Assembly: GCA_049975425.1 (NCBI GenBank)
Contig: JBNGDI010000008.1
Span: 1-64,000, forward strand
Origin: HyVt-105 sp049975425
GTDB lineage: Bacteria > Bacteroidota > Bacteroidia > Bacteroidales > VadinHA17
Direction of reading: 5' to 3'
DNA length: 64,000 bases
In this document: positions 26,764 through 34,953 of the stretch, one piece after another
Position numbering within the stretch: the stretch's first letter is position 1
How the letters are laid out: each line of letters begins with the position of its first letter
The notes under the pieces: generated by a model
The model's input: only the letters and a program-made list of their open reading frames with translations
What the model was told of the DNA's origin: nothing
The model's database searches: none
Translations under genes and position numbers: made by a program

Positions 26764-27351
26764 ATGGCAGAATCTGCACAGAAGGGCAAAATGATCATCA
26801 TTTCCGCCCCCTCAGGAGCGGGAAAGACCACCATTGTGAAACACCTGCTTCAAAGCATTCCGCGGCTGTCCTTTTCCGTTTCAGCATGCAGCCGTTCCCC
26901 GAGAAAAGGGGAAGTCAACGGAAAAGATTACTGGTTCATAACAGAAAACGAATTCAAACGGAAAATCGAAGCCGGTGAATTTGCTGAATGGGAAGAGGTA
27001 TATCCGGGGCACTATTACGGTACCCTGAAGAAGGAAATCGAACGGATATGGAATGACGGGAAACATGTGGTATTCGATGTGGATGTAAAAGGGGGGATGA
27101 ACCTGAAAAAACAGTATGGTGCCCGCGCCCTGGCTGTTTTTGTCAGCCCTCCCTCCCTGGATATTCTAGAAAAAAGGCTCCGGAAACGTTCCACGGAAAC
27201 CGAAGAAAAGATCAGGGAAAGAAGGCAAAAAGCCGCCCGGGAAATGGAATTCGCTTCCCGGTTCGATACTGTACTGGTAAATGACAGGCTGGAAGAAACC
27301 CTTGACCGCGCCGTGGAACTGGTTGCAACATTCATTGGAAATTCAAAATGA
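26764..27351 (+). CDS. gmk: Guanylate kinase
   Basis: Gmk, 195 residues, phosphorylates GMP to GDP using ATP. The P-loop SAPSGAGKTTIV is at residues 15-26, the GMP-binding SRSPRKGEVNGKDYWF follows, and the lid region RRQKAAREMEFA is intact. It lies between yicC and nadD, with a 4-bp overlap (ATGA) with nadD, the usual gene order in this phylum. Confidence 0.96.
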   Translation: MAESAQKGKMIIISAPSGAGKTTIVKHLLQSIPRLSFSVSACSRSPRKGEVNGKDYWFITENEFKRKIEAGEFAEWEEVYPGHYYGTLKKEIERIWNDGKHVVFDVDVKGGMNLKKQYGARALAVFVSPPSLDILEKRLRKRSTETEEKIRERRQKAAREMEFASRFDTVLVNDRLEETLDRAVELVATFIGNSK

Positions 27352-27935
27352 AAACCACCGGTTTATTGTTCGGATCGTTTAACCCCGTTCACATGGGACA
27401 TCTGATGATCGCCAATTACTTCATCGAGTTCACCCCGGTGGAAAACCTGTGGCTGGTTGTCAGCCCCCAAAACCCCCTGAAAAAAAGCTCCGGCCTGCTT
27501 CCCGGACCTGAACGGCTGGAAATGGTGCGGCTTGCCCTCCATGACGATCCCCGGTTTCTGGCCTGCAACATTGAATTCCGGCTTCCGGAACCCTCCTATA
27601 CGATCAACACCCTCACGCACCTTACCGCGAAATATCCTGACAGAGAGTTTGTACTCATCATGGGCGCAGACAACCTGTCTACCCTTTCCAAATGGAAAGA
27701 TTACCAGGTTCTGCTGGAAAAGTACCAGATTTTTGTCTATCCCAGGCCGGGATACCCGGCAGAAAAGAATATACAGCATCCCAACATCAGCCTGCATGAA
27801 GCTCCACTGATAGAAATATCCGCCAGCTTTATCCGTGAGTCAATCGCACAGGGAAAGGACATGCGTTTCTTTCTCCCGCACCGTGTGTATGATTACATTA
27901 CGAAAAAAGGATTTTACAGCAGAAAATCACGGTAA
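27348..27935 (+). CDS. nadD: Nicotinate-nucleotide adenylyltransferase
   Basis: NadD, 195 residues, makes deamido-NAD from nicotinate mononucleotide and ATP in NAD synthesis. The N-terminal GLLFGSFNPVHMGHLMIA carries the GxFxPxHxGH nucleotidyltransferase motif and the C-terminal EISASFIRESIAQGK is the ISSTxIR-type motif. FVLIMGADNL is the substrate loop. It overlaps gmk by 4 bp and ends 48 bp before the convergent 2-oxoacid oxidoreductase operon. Confidence 0.95.
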   Translation: MKTTGLLFGSFNPVHMGHLMIANYFIEFTPVENLWLVVSPQNPLKKSSGLLPGPERLEMVRLALHDDPRFLACNIEFRLPEPSYTINTLTHLTAKYPDREFVLIMGADNLSTLSKWKDYQVLLEKYQIFVYPRPGYPAEKNIQHPNISLHEAPLIEISASFIRESIAQGKDMRFFLPHRVYDYITKKGFYSRKSR

Positions 27936-27983
27936 GTACCCTTTGCTGTGATCACTTCTGATTGCGGCTCTCACTTCCGCACA

Positions 27984-28538
27984 CTAGGCAGGCTGATAAA
28001 CTTCCTGGATAATTTCCATGCCGCGTTTGATGGCTTCCTCGTTCAGGGAGATCAGGTGGTGATACCTTTCGGGAAGCGATTTTTCAAGGCCCCTGTGCAC
28101 ATTCTCCATCTTCAGCAGGGGTTTGATCTTCAGAAAACCGCCCAGGACTATCATGTTGAATACTTTGTTCGATCTCATCCGGGCAGCCTCCTCCGCTGCA
28201 TCCACCCGGTAAATGGTGATATCCTTCCTTTCCGGATGCCGGGTGATCCCGTTCCCGTCGTAAATGAGCATTCCCCCCGGTTTCACCGTTTTTTCAAACT
28301 TGTCCATCGACTGCTGGTTCAGAATAATGGCCGTATCATAGGCGTTCAGAATGGGCGAACTGATCCTTTCGTCACTGATAATCACTGTAACATTGGCCGT
28401 TCCTCCACGCATTTCAGGCCCGTAGGAAGGCATCCAGCTCACTTCCTTGCCTTCCATAACTCCGGAATAACAGAGAATTTTACCCATCGACAGAACCCCC
28501 TGCCCGCCAAAACCGGCTATTATGATCTCTTCGGTCAT
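27984..28538 (-). CDS. 2-oxoacid:ferredoxin oxidoreductase, gamma subunit
   Basis: A 184-residue pyruvate/ketoisovalerate oxidoreductase catalytic (gamma) domain, EIIIAGFGGQGVLSMGKIL at the N-terminus followed by PSYGPEMRGGTANVTVI, which is the family signature. It is the last gene of the four-gene operon (ferredoxin, alpha, beta, gamma), 18 bp after the beta gene. With the other subunits it decarboxylates a 2-oxoacid to acyl-CoA and reduces ferredoxin. The substrate is probably a branched-chain 2-oxoacid or 2-oxoglutarate; see the alpha subunit. Confidence 0.9.
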   Translation of the reverse strand: MTEEIIIAGFGGQGVLSMGKILCYSGVMEGKEVSWMPSYGPEMRGGTANVTVIISDERISSPILNAYDTAIILNQQSMDKFEKTVKPGGMLIYDGNGITRHPERKDITIYRVDAAEEAARMRSNKVFNMIVLGGFLKIKPLLKMENVHRGLEKSLPERYHHLISLNEEAIKRGMEIIQEVYQPA

Positions 28539-28556
28539 GATATGTTCATTTTTTGT

Positions 28557-29333
28557 TTATTCTTCTGGTACTTTCAAATCACCCAGCGGATAAAAAGGAA
28601 GCATGTTCTCTTCCAGCCACCGGTTTGCATCTACCGGCGTCATTTTCCATCCGCTGTTGCAGTTGGAAACGATCTCCACAAAACAGGTTCCCTGGTTGCG
28701 TTTCTGGTATTCCACCGCTTTTCTGATGGCCTTTTTGGCTTTTCTCACATTCCCGGGCGTATGAACCGATTGCCTTGTTACATAATATGATCCCGGAAGA
28801 GTAGCCACAATATCTGTTATCTTCAGGGGATTACCCATCATTTGCACATCCCGGCCGTAGGGACAGGTAGAAGCTTTCATATCCGGAAGGGTGGTCGGAG
28901 CCATCTGCCCTCCGGTCATACCGTAAATCCCGTTATTGATAAACAGAATCGTAATATTCTCACCCCGGTTGCAGGCATGAATAGTTTCCGCCGTCCCGAT
29001 TGCGGCCAGGTCTCCGTCTCCCTGATAGGTAAAGACGAATTTTTCGGGCATCAGCCGCTTGATGGCCGTAGCCAGAGCCGGAGCCCTTCCGTGGGCTGCC
29101 TCCTGCATATCAATATCCATGTAATTGTACATCAGCACCGAACATCCCACCGGGGTGATCCCAATGGTTTCAGACTGCAGGTCAAGCTCTTCGATCACCT
29201 CGGCAAGCAAACGATGTACAGTACCATGGCCGCAGCCCGGACAGTAATGCAGTACCGTTTCGGTCATGATCCGGCTCCTGGTATATACCATGTTTTCCGG
29301 TTGAATGATCTGGTCAGTGGTTATCTCAGCCAT
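28557..29333 (-). CDS. 2-oxoacid:ferredoxin oxidoreductase, beta subunit (TPP-binding)
   Basis: A 258-residue thiamine-pyrophosphate-binding subunit. HYCPGCGHGTVHRLL at the N-terminus supplies cysteines for a [4Fe-4S] cluster, and GDGDLAAIGTAETIHACNRG with FINNGIYGMTGGQMAPTT is the TPP/Mg-binding GDG...N motif. The start at 29333 (MAEITTDQI) is preceded by a good GGAGG ribosome-binding site at 29340-29344; the longer frame from 29363 would overlap the alpha gene. It lies between the alpha and gamma genes. Confidence 0.92.
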   Translation of the reverse strand: MAEITTDQIIQPENMVYTRSRIMTETVLHYCPGCGHGTVHRLLAEVIEELDLQSETIGITPVGCSVLMYNYMDIDMQEAAHGRAPALATAIKRLMPEKFVFTYQGDGDLAAIGTAETIHACNRGENITILFINNGIYGMTGGQMAPTTLPDMKASTCPYGRDVQMMGNPLKITDIVATLPGSYYVTRQSVHTPGNVRKAKKAIRKAVEYQKRNQGTCFVEIVSNCNSGWKMTPVDANRWLEENMLPFYPLGDLKVPEE

Positions 29334-29337
29334 TTTT

Positions 29338-30405
29338 TTATCCTCCGATAATTTTCTTTTCAAGCATTTCTACAACTTCGTCGGGAGTAGGGATAATACC
29401 GCCCATTCTGCCGTAATAATCCACTTTTATCTTCCCGTTTACTGCAAGTCTGATGTCCTCCACCATCTGACCGGCACTCATTTCCACAGACAGAATTCCC
29501 TTCACCTGGTCGGTCATGGCAAATATTTCCTTCGACGGGAAAGGCCACAGGGTAATGGGCCGGAACAATCCCACTTTTATGCCTTTTGAGCGCGCCAGTT
29601 GCACTGCCTTCTGCACTACCCGTGAACTGGTCCCGTATGCCACAAACAGGTATTCAGCATCATCACACTGTATTTTTTCAAACCTTACTTCCTTTTCCTC
29701 AATTTCCCTGTATTTTTTCTGAAGCTTCAGATTGAAATCCTCCTGCCTTTTCGGATCGAGGTCCAGCGAGGTTATAATGTTCCTTTCCCTGTCGGGGGTT
29801 TTTCCCGTGGTAGCCCAGGGCAGAATTTCCTTGCTGCGGGGAACGGGATCGAAAAGTTCCACTTTCTCCATCATCTGGCCAATGGCCCCGTCGGAAAGGA
29901 TCATGGCAGGATTTCTGTATTTGAAAGCCAGTTCGAATCCCAGTTTAACAAAGTCAGACATTTCCTGAACAGAAGCCGGTGCCAGCGTAATCAAACGGTA
30001 ATCGCCGTGCCCCCCGCCCTTTACCGCCTGGAAATAATCCGACTGGGCAGGCTGAATGGTTCCCAGACCGGGACCTCCCCGTACCACATTCACCAGCAGG
30101 CAGGGCAGCTCCGCCCCGGCAATATAGGAAATCCCCTCCTGCATCAGGCTGATACCCGGACTGGATGAGGAAGTCATTACTTTTTTACCGCATGCGGCTC
30201 CCCCGTACACCATATTGATGGCAGCCAGCTCGCTCTCAGCCTGTAAAACCACCATCCCGGTCCTCTCATAAGGTTTTTCGGCCATCAGGTATTCCATCAC
30301 CTCCGACTGAGGTGTAATGGGATATCCGAAATAACCGTCCGCTCCGGAACGTATGGCAGCTTCTGCCACCGCTTCGTTGCCTTTCATTAATCGTAGTTCT
30401 CCCAT
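29338..30405 (-). CDS. vorB: 2-oxoacid:ferredoxin oxidoreductase, alpha subunit (VorB type)
   Basis: A 355-residue alpha subunit of the VorB type (3-methyl-2-oxobutanoate dehydrogenase) common in Bacteroidota. LMKGNEAVAEAAIRSGADGYFGYPITPQSEV (given here in parts: LMKGNEAVAEAAIRSG, GYFGYPITPQSEV), TSSSSPGISLMQEGISY and GGPGLGTIQPAQSDYFQ are diagnostic. It is encoded 22 bp after the ferredoxin subunit gene and immediately before the beta gene. The subunit size and order fit either branched-chain 2-oxoacid (VOR) or 2-oxoglutarate (KOR) oxidoreductase; the VorB resemblance favours VOR but specificity needs assay. Confidence 0.9.
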   Translation of the reverse strand: MGELRLMKGNEAVAEAAIRSGADGYFGYPITPQSEVMEYLMAEKPYERTGMVVLQAESELAAINMVYGGAACGKKVMTSSSSPGISLMQEGISYIAGAELPCLLVNVVRGGPGLGTIQPAQSDYFQAVKGGGHGDYRLITLAPASVQEMSDFVKLGFELAFKYRNPAMILSDGAIGQMMEKVELFDPVPRSKEILPWATTGKTPDRERNIITSLDLDPKRQEDFNLKLQKKYREIEEKEVRFEKIQCDDAEYLFVAYGTSSRVVQKAVQLARSKGIKVGLFRPITLWPFPSKEIFAMTDQVKGILSVEMSAGQMVEDIRLAVNGKIKVDYYGRMGGIIPTPDEVVEMLEKKIIGG

Positions 30406-30427
30406 AATATAAAGCGGGTTTATGTAT

Positions 30428-30655
30428 TTAAGAAGTTTTTACTCTGTATACCGATATAACCCCGTCGGGGCAGATAATGGCACAATTGACACAGCCCGTG
30501 CAGGCTTCGGGGTTTTTCATATAGGCATAATGATACCCCTTACTGTTTACCTCCTCTGCCATACCGATGACATCGGTGGGGCATGCTCCCACACACAGTT
30601 CGCAACCCTTGCAACGTTCCGTATCAACAACGATAGCACCTCTTACTTTTGCCAT
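30428..30655 (-). CDS. 2-oxoacid:ferredoxin oxidoreductase, delta (2x4Fe-4S ferredoxin) subunit
   Basis: A 75-residue ferredoxin-like protein with two CxxCxxCxxxCP clusters, CKGCELCVGACP and CTGCVNCAIICP. It is the first gene of the four-gene oxidoreductase operon and passes electrons from the TPP site to external ferredoxin. A TAnnTTTG -7 box lies about 31 bp before the start. Confidence 0.92.
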   Translation of the reverse strand: MAKVRGAIVVDTERCKGCELCVGACPTDVIGMAEEVNSKGYHYAYMKNPEACTGCVNCAIICPDGVISVYRVKTS

Positions 30656-30685
30656 AATAATAAATTATCAGATTAAACAGCAGAC

Positions 30686-30693
30686 CAAATATA
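30686..30693 (-). promoter_or_regulatory. Bacteroidota -7 box for 2-oxoacid oxidoreductase operon
   Basis: On the minus strand this reads TATATTTG, an exact TAnnTTTG match about 30 bp before the first start codon. It separates this operon from the upstream aminotransferase gene, whose stop codon is 121 bp away. Confidence 0.45.
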
Positions 30694-30814
30694 ACAAAAT
30701 TGATTGGCAGCACCCCATGATGAAACTCATACGGCAGACTGTTATTGAACACAAGATATATTATGTAATTAATTGCCATAATGTTACAAATCTCAATCCA
30801 CAGGCCTGCCAAAT

Positions 30815-32155
30815 CTATCCGGAATGGTCACGGTGAAACCTTTTCAGTCTCTCCTCAAGCAGTGGCATCTGGTCAGGGCTTACCTGCGATACACAGGCCC
30901 TGAGCCCTTCCGTTATCCGGCTTCCTGTAATAACCAGAGATATGGAACTGATCCCGTAATACAGCATTTCTTCCAGTAACTCCGGACCGGAAAAGCCGGG
31001 ATAGGAAAAGGTAAAATAAAATCCATCGGCCAGTTCCCGGTCGATATCCCTGTCATAAACTATGTGAAAACCGTTTTCTTTAAACAGTTTTTTCATCAGG
31101 GAAGCCCTGTGCGCATATTCTCTCACCGAACGTATGAAATTGAACCCTCCTTCGTTAGCGGTTTTCAGCATGGCCGCCAGAGCATACTGTGCGGAATGGG
31201 AACATCCCGATGAAAGGGCATACAGAGCCCCGTATACCATGGCATGCCCGAAGCGATCGGAACTGTAATACCGCTTCAGATCGGGATACTGCCGGTCAAA
31301 AAGCACATCTGACATGACCATCATCCCCACACGCTGGCCGGCATAACTGAACACTTTCGAGCTGGATATGAGTAATATGTAATGGTTGGTATACCTGGCC
31401 ACCGTGGGTTGGAAGGGCGGGCTGCCCGGCTGGGAGTAATCCTGGCGGTAATCCATACCAAAATAGGCCAGATCTTCAATCACAATCACATCATATTTCA
31501 TCGACAGTTCGCCGATCATGCGAAGCTCCTCTTCCGTAAAACAGATCCAGGCAGGATTATTGGGATTGGAGTACAATACAGAAGAAGCCGCAGCCCCGGC
31601 AAGCACCGACTCCAGACGTTCTTTCAGTTTTACGCCCCGGCAGTCGTACACATCAATACTCTCATACTCATGCCCCAGGATACGGCATTGCTGTTTCTGA
31701 ACCGGGAAACCGGGATCAAGGAACACGGTACCCTTGCGGTACCTGTCATTTCTATTGGCCGTGAGGAAAGCGGCCATGCTGCCCATCATCGATCCCACGG
31801 TGGGAACGCATGCGGCCGGACTTACATCAACATCGAGAAACAATTTAACGAACCGGCTGATCTCTTCTTTCAACTCTCTCACCCCTTCGATCATGGGATA
31901 CTTCGATGCCACACCCCTGCGAAGTGCCTCTATCTCGGCGTCTACCCCCACTTTGGCGGGAGGCAGACCCGGCACCCCCATCTCCATCCTGATAAACTGC
32001 CGGCCCGTTTCCTGTTCAATTTCATTCACCAGCCTGACTATCTCACGGATACTCGAAGAACCAACCTGCGGAAGGCGGCTTTCCGAAATCTTTTTCCTTA
32101 CCGTATGAAAATCAATGGGCGTATCGTGTTCACGGGATGAATCGAAAATCCTCAT
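30815..32155 (-). CDS. Class I/II PLP-dependent aminotransferase
   Basis: A 446-residue fold-type I aminotransferase. YSNPNNPAW carries the conserved Asn, EDLAYFGMDYR the Asp and Tyr that hold the cofactor, SSSKVFSYAGQRVG the Schiff-base lysine, and SRITEGLRACVSQ the C-terminal arginine that binds the substrate carboxylate. The amino-acid substrate is unknown; neighbours (flavodoxin, 2-oxoacid oxidoreductase, ADP-forming acyl-CoA synthetase) suggest that it removes the amino group from an amino acid to feed the oxidoreductase. Start at 32155 (MRIFDSSREHD) gives a 13-bp spacing to the flavodoxin stop; the longer frame overlaps the flavodoxin gene. Confidence 0.88.
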   Translation of the reverse strand: MRIFDSSREHDTPIDFHTVRKKISESRLPQVGSSSIREIVRLVNEIEQETGRQFIRMEMGVPGLPPAKVGVDAEIEALRRGVASKYPMIEGVRELKEEISRFVKLFLDVDVSPAACVPTVGSMMGSMAAFLTANRNDRYRKGTVFLDPGFPVQKQQCRILGHEYESIDVYDCRGVKLKERLESVLAGAAASSVLYSNPNNPAWICFTEEELRMIGELSMKYDVIVIEDLAYFGMDYRQDYSQPGSPPFQPTVARYTNHYILLISSSKVFSYAGQRVGMMVMSDVLFDRQYPDLKRYYSSDRFGHAMVYGALYALSSGCSHSAQYALAAMLKTANEGGFNFIRSVREYAHRASLMKKLFKENGFHIVYDRDIDRELADGFYFTFSYPGFSGPELLEEMLYYGISSISLVITGSRITEGLRACVSQVSPDQMPLLEERLKRFHRDHSG

Positions 32156-32168
32156 AAACAAAATGGTA

Positions 32169-32693
32169 TTAACGATGAAAGCGGGGAAGTATTTCCTCAA
32201 GCCATTTTTCAACCCGTGCGGGGGTTTTGTCGGCTTCGTAATCCTCATCCAGTGGTAAACCGATAAATTTCCCGTCTATCAGCCCTTTGGAATGGGAAAA
32301 TGTATAGCCTTCCTGAGAAACACGCCCGATGATATCTGCCCCGTTGTCCAGCAAACGCTGGCCCAGCACACCAAGCGCATCCACAAAGAAATCGGCATAG
32401 GTAATATGATCACCCAGCCCGAACAGGGCCACCTTTTTGTTTTCCCAGTTTACCCGGTCTACTTCAGGCAAAAACCGGTCCCAGTCGGCATCCGGACCTT
32501 CGGCTTCCCAGGTTTCACGACCAACAGTCGATATACCGAAGATCAGATTTTGGTATTTCTCCATATCTCCGGCTCCGGAATCTTTCACCGAGTGGAGGTT
32601 CACCCGGCCTTCTCCGATCATATCGGCTATCAGGCGGGCAGCCCTTTCCACCGAACCTTTTTCGGGACCATAAAACAATCCTATTTTTTTCAT
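32169..32693 (-). CDS. Flavodoxin
   Basis: A 174-residue flavodoxin. GLFYGPEKGSVERAA is the FMN phosphate-binding loop (an altered T/S-x-T-G-x-T), GISTVGRETWE is the FMN-stacking loop, and ALFGLGDHITYADFFVDALG is the second isoalloxazine loop with aromatic residues. Flavodoxins are long-chain FMN electron carriers that replace ferredoxin under low iron. It is encoded between the ADP-forming acyl-CoA synthetase and the aminotransferase, so it may accept electrons from the 2-oxoacid oxidoreductase. The start at 32693 (MKKIGLFYG) is preferred over the 16-codon longer frame. Confidence 0.9.
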   Translation of the reverse strand: MKKIGLFYGPEKGSVERAARLIADMIGEGRVNLHSVKDSGAGDMEKYQNLIFGISTVGRETWEAEGPDADWDRFLPEVDRVNWENKKVALFGLGDHITYADFFVDALGVLGQRLLDNGADIIGRVSQEGYTFSHSKGLIDGKFIGLPLDEDYEADKTPARVEKWLEEILPRFHR

Positions 32694-32757
32694 ATCTGCA
32701 GGGTTTATTTTATCTATCGTATTAACAGGGTATGCCGCCATTCACATACATCTAACC

Positions 32758-34830
32758 TCAGGAACCCTTATTTGTCTTTTCTATCCTGATCCTGGCATCC
32801 ACAGCTACCACCCTGTTTCCTGAACCCAGGAGGGGATTAATATCCATTTCATAAATTTCAGGAGCTGTTTCCAGCAGAACCGACAGGCGGCTGATGATGG
32901 AAGCGAATTTGCCTGTATCGATACCGGCCCTCCCCCTCACACCCTGCAACAGGGCAACTCCCTTTAATCGACCGATCATGGCGGCCGCTTCTTCTTCAGT
33001 TACCGGAGAAAGAGCCACCTGCACATCCTTCAGCACTTCCACGTAAATGCCACCCAGCCCGCACATAACCAGATGTCCGTATCCCTCTTCCCTTTTTGCC
33101 CCGGCAAAAAGTTCAATCCCTTTCAGCATGGGCTGGATCAGTACCCCGGTGGCTTCAGGGATGCCCATCAGCCGGTTGAATTTTTCCTCAGCTTCTGCCA
33201 GCCGGTTTATGTTTAGTTCCACACCTCCCACATCCGACTTATGTACCGGTCCCACCACTTTCATCACCAGGGGAAATCCGATGGCCTCACAGGCTTCCTT
33301 CATCTCACGGTTGCTTACCGCCACCCTTTCGGGGGCACGGGCAATGCCGGCTGCATCCAGCAGTTGCTGTACTTTCTCCGGTATCAGGTAGCCGTTGCCT
33401 GCCTCCCCGATCACATCGCGTACGGCCTGCACATCCACCTGCGGCAGTCCGGTGCGGGAATACCGGTTTGTTTCCTGTTTCATCACCTTTCCCATAGCAT
33501 GGGCAAACAAAACCTCGTCGGGAAAGTTGATCCTTCCCCTGGCCAGAAACCGTCCAATCTCTTCCCTGGCATTGATTACCGAAGGAAGCACCGGATAAAT
33601 GGGTTTTTTGGAAGTTTTCATTCTCCGGTCAAGCACGTCGTATACCTCGTTCACCGGGAAGAGACCCGGACTGCCGAAGATCACCACGATGGCATCGGCC
33701 GCGTGAAACTCATACTCACAGGCTTCCAGTATGGCATCCAGCTGTTCGGCTGTACCGGTGGCCAGAAAATCAATGGGATTTGCCACCGACGAGCCGGGGA
33801 ACAGTTTTTCCAGCAGATTCGCAGCAGCACGTCCATTGAAAGGTGGTATTTCAAATCCTTCACGGGAAAGGGCATCGGTCAGCATCACTGCCGGACCTCC
33901 TGCATGAGTAACAATAGCCATCCTTTTCCCCCGGGGGACAGGATGCAGCATTACCGAAGCCACGGTAACCAGTTCTTCCCTGCCCTCGCAACGCACAATG
34001 CCGGCTTTTCGGAACAGGGCATCCACAGCGGTATCCGGGCTGGCCATAGCGCCCGTATGGGAGGAAGCCGCCCGGCTTCCTGCTTCGGAACTTCCCGCTT
34101 TGACTGCGGCTATGCGGCAACCTTTGCTGATGAGGGAAGAAGCATGTTTGAGCAGCATCTGCGGCTTTTTCACGCTTTCCATGTATAGGAGCTTAACCCG
34201 TGAACTTTTCTCCGGATCAAAGGTTTCATCCAGGTATTTCAGTATATCCTCCACACCCATCTGGGCACTGTTCCCCACCGAATAAACACTGGCAAAGGAA
34301 AGTCCTTTGGGAATACCCGATTCCATAATGAACACCGCCGTGGCGCCCGAACCTGAAATGAAGTCACATCCCTTCGGATCGAGCCGGGGAATGGGCTCGG
34401 TAAATACCCCGTTGTAATTGGGGTTCAGAAAGCCGATGCAGTTCGGCCCGATCAAACAACCATCCACCCCGTTTACAATCTCTACCATCTGCCTTTCCAG
34501 TTTGGCCCCTTCCTCACTTTCCTCACTGAAACCGGCCGAAAGGACAATAAAGGCACGAACCCCTTTCTCACCGGCCAGTGTTTTCATAACAGGCGGGCAG
34601 TGACGGGCTGCAACGGCCAGGATAGCCAGGTCACAGGATGGCAGAGCAGCAGGGTCGCGAAATGATTTAACTCCCTGCACTTCATCAGCTTTCGGATTCA
34701 GTACATACAGCTCACCCCCGAAATTCCCGTCCTTCAGATTTTTTAACACTTTGCCTCCGGGCTTGGCGGTATCCTCCGAGCCACCAACCACTACAATACT
34801 TTTTGGATCAAGCAGTTGCCGGTTGATCAT
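32758..34830 (-). CDS. ADP-forming acyl-CoA (acetate-CoA) ligase, fused alpha-beta
   Basis: A 690-residue protein with a CoA-binding domain, a succinyl-CoA-ligase-like domain and a C-terminal ATP-grasp domain. VVVGGSEDTAKPGGKVLKNL is the CoA-binding N-terminus, ASSHTGAMASPD includes the phospho-histidine loop, and MKVVGPVHKSDVGGVELN is in the ATP-grasp. It converts acyl-CoA, ADP and phosphate to acid, CoA and ATP (substrate-level phosphorylation). In archaea such enzymes finish amino acid and sugar fermentation. Here it sits upstream of the flavodoxin and aminotransferase genes, supporting the same role. Preference for acetate or branched acids is unknown. Confidence 0.9.
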   Translation of the reverse strand: MINRQLLDPKSIVVVGGSEDTAKPGGKVLKNLKDGNFGGELYVLNPKADEVQGVKSFRDPAALPSCDLAILAVAARHCPPVMKTLAGEKGVRAFIVLSAGFSEESEEGAKLERQMVEIVNGVDGCLIGPNCIGFLNPNYNGVFTEPIPRLDPKGCDFISGSGATAVFIMESGIPKGLSFASVYSVGNSAQMGVEDILKYLDETFDPEKSSRVKLLYMESVKKPQMLLKHASSLISKGCRIAAVKAGSSEAGSRAASSHTGAMASPDTAVDALFRKAGIVRCEGREELVTVASVMLHPVPRGKRMAIVTHAGGPAVMLTDALSREGFEIPPFNGRAAANLLEKLFPGSSVANPIDFLATGTAEQLDAILEACEYEFHAADAIVVIFGSPGLFPVNEVYDVLDRRMKTSKKPIYPVLPSVINAREEIGRFLARGRINFPDEVLFAHAMGKVMKQETNRYSRTGLPQVDVQAVRDVIGEAGNGYLIPEKVQQLLDAAGIARAPERVAVSNREMKEACEAIGFPLVMKVVGPVHKSDVGGVELNINRLAEAEEKFNRLMGIPEATGVLIQPMLKGIELFAGAKREEGYGHLVMCGLGGIYVEVLKDVQVALSPVTEEEAAAMIGRLKGVALLQGVRGRAGIDTGKFASIISRLSVLLETAPEIYEMDINPLLGSGNRVVAVDARIRIEKTNKGS

Positions 34831-34953
34831 ATCTTACAGATTTGGTCATAAATATACAATTTTCGGCAGGCACAGTCCTTGTTGTTTAACATATCACCAG
34901 GCCGGTTCCGGTTTTTTTTCTAATTTCATAATCGTATTTAACCCTTTTGCACA

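Noticed and set aside
30656..30814. A possible tRNA or small RNA in the 159-bp gap between the aminotransferase and ferredoxin genes
   Set aside because: No cloverleaf-like arms or conserved T-loop are seen; the only recognisable element is the -7 box at 30686.
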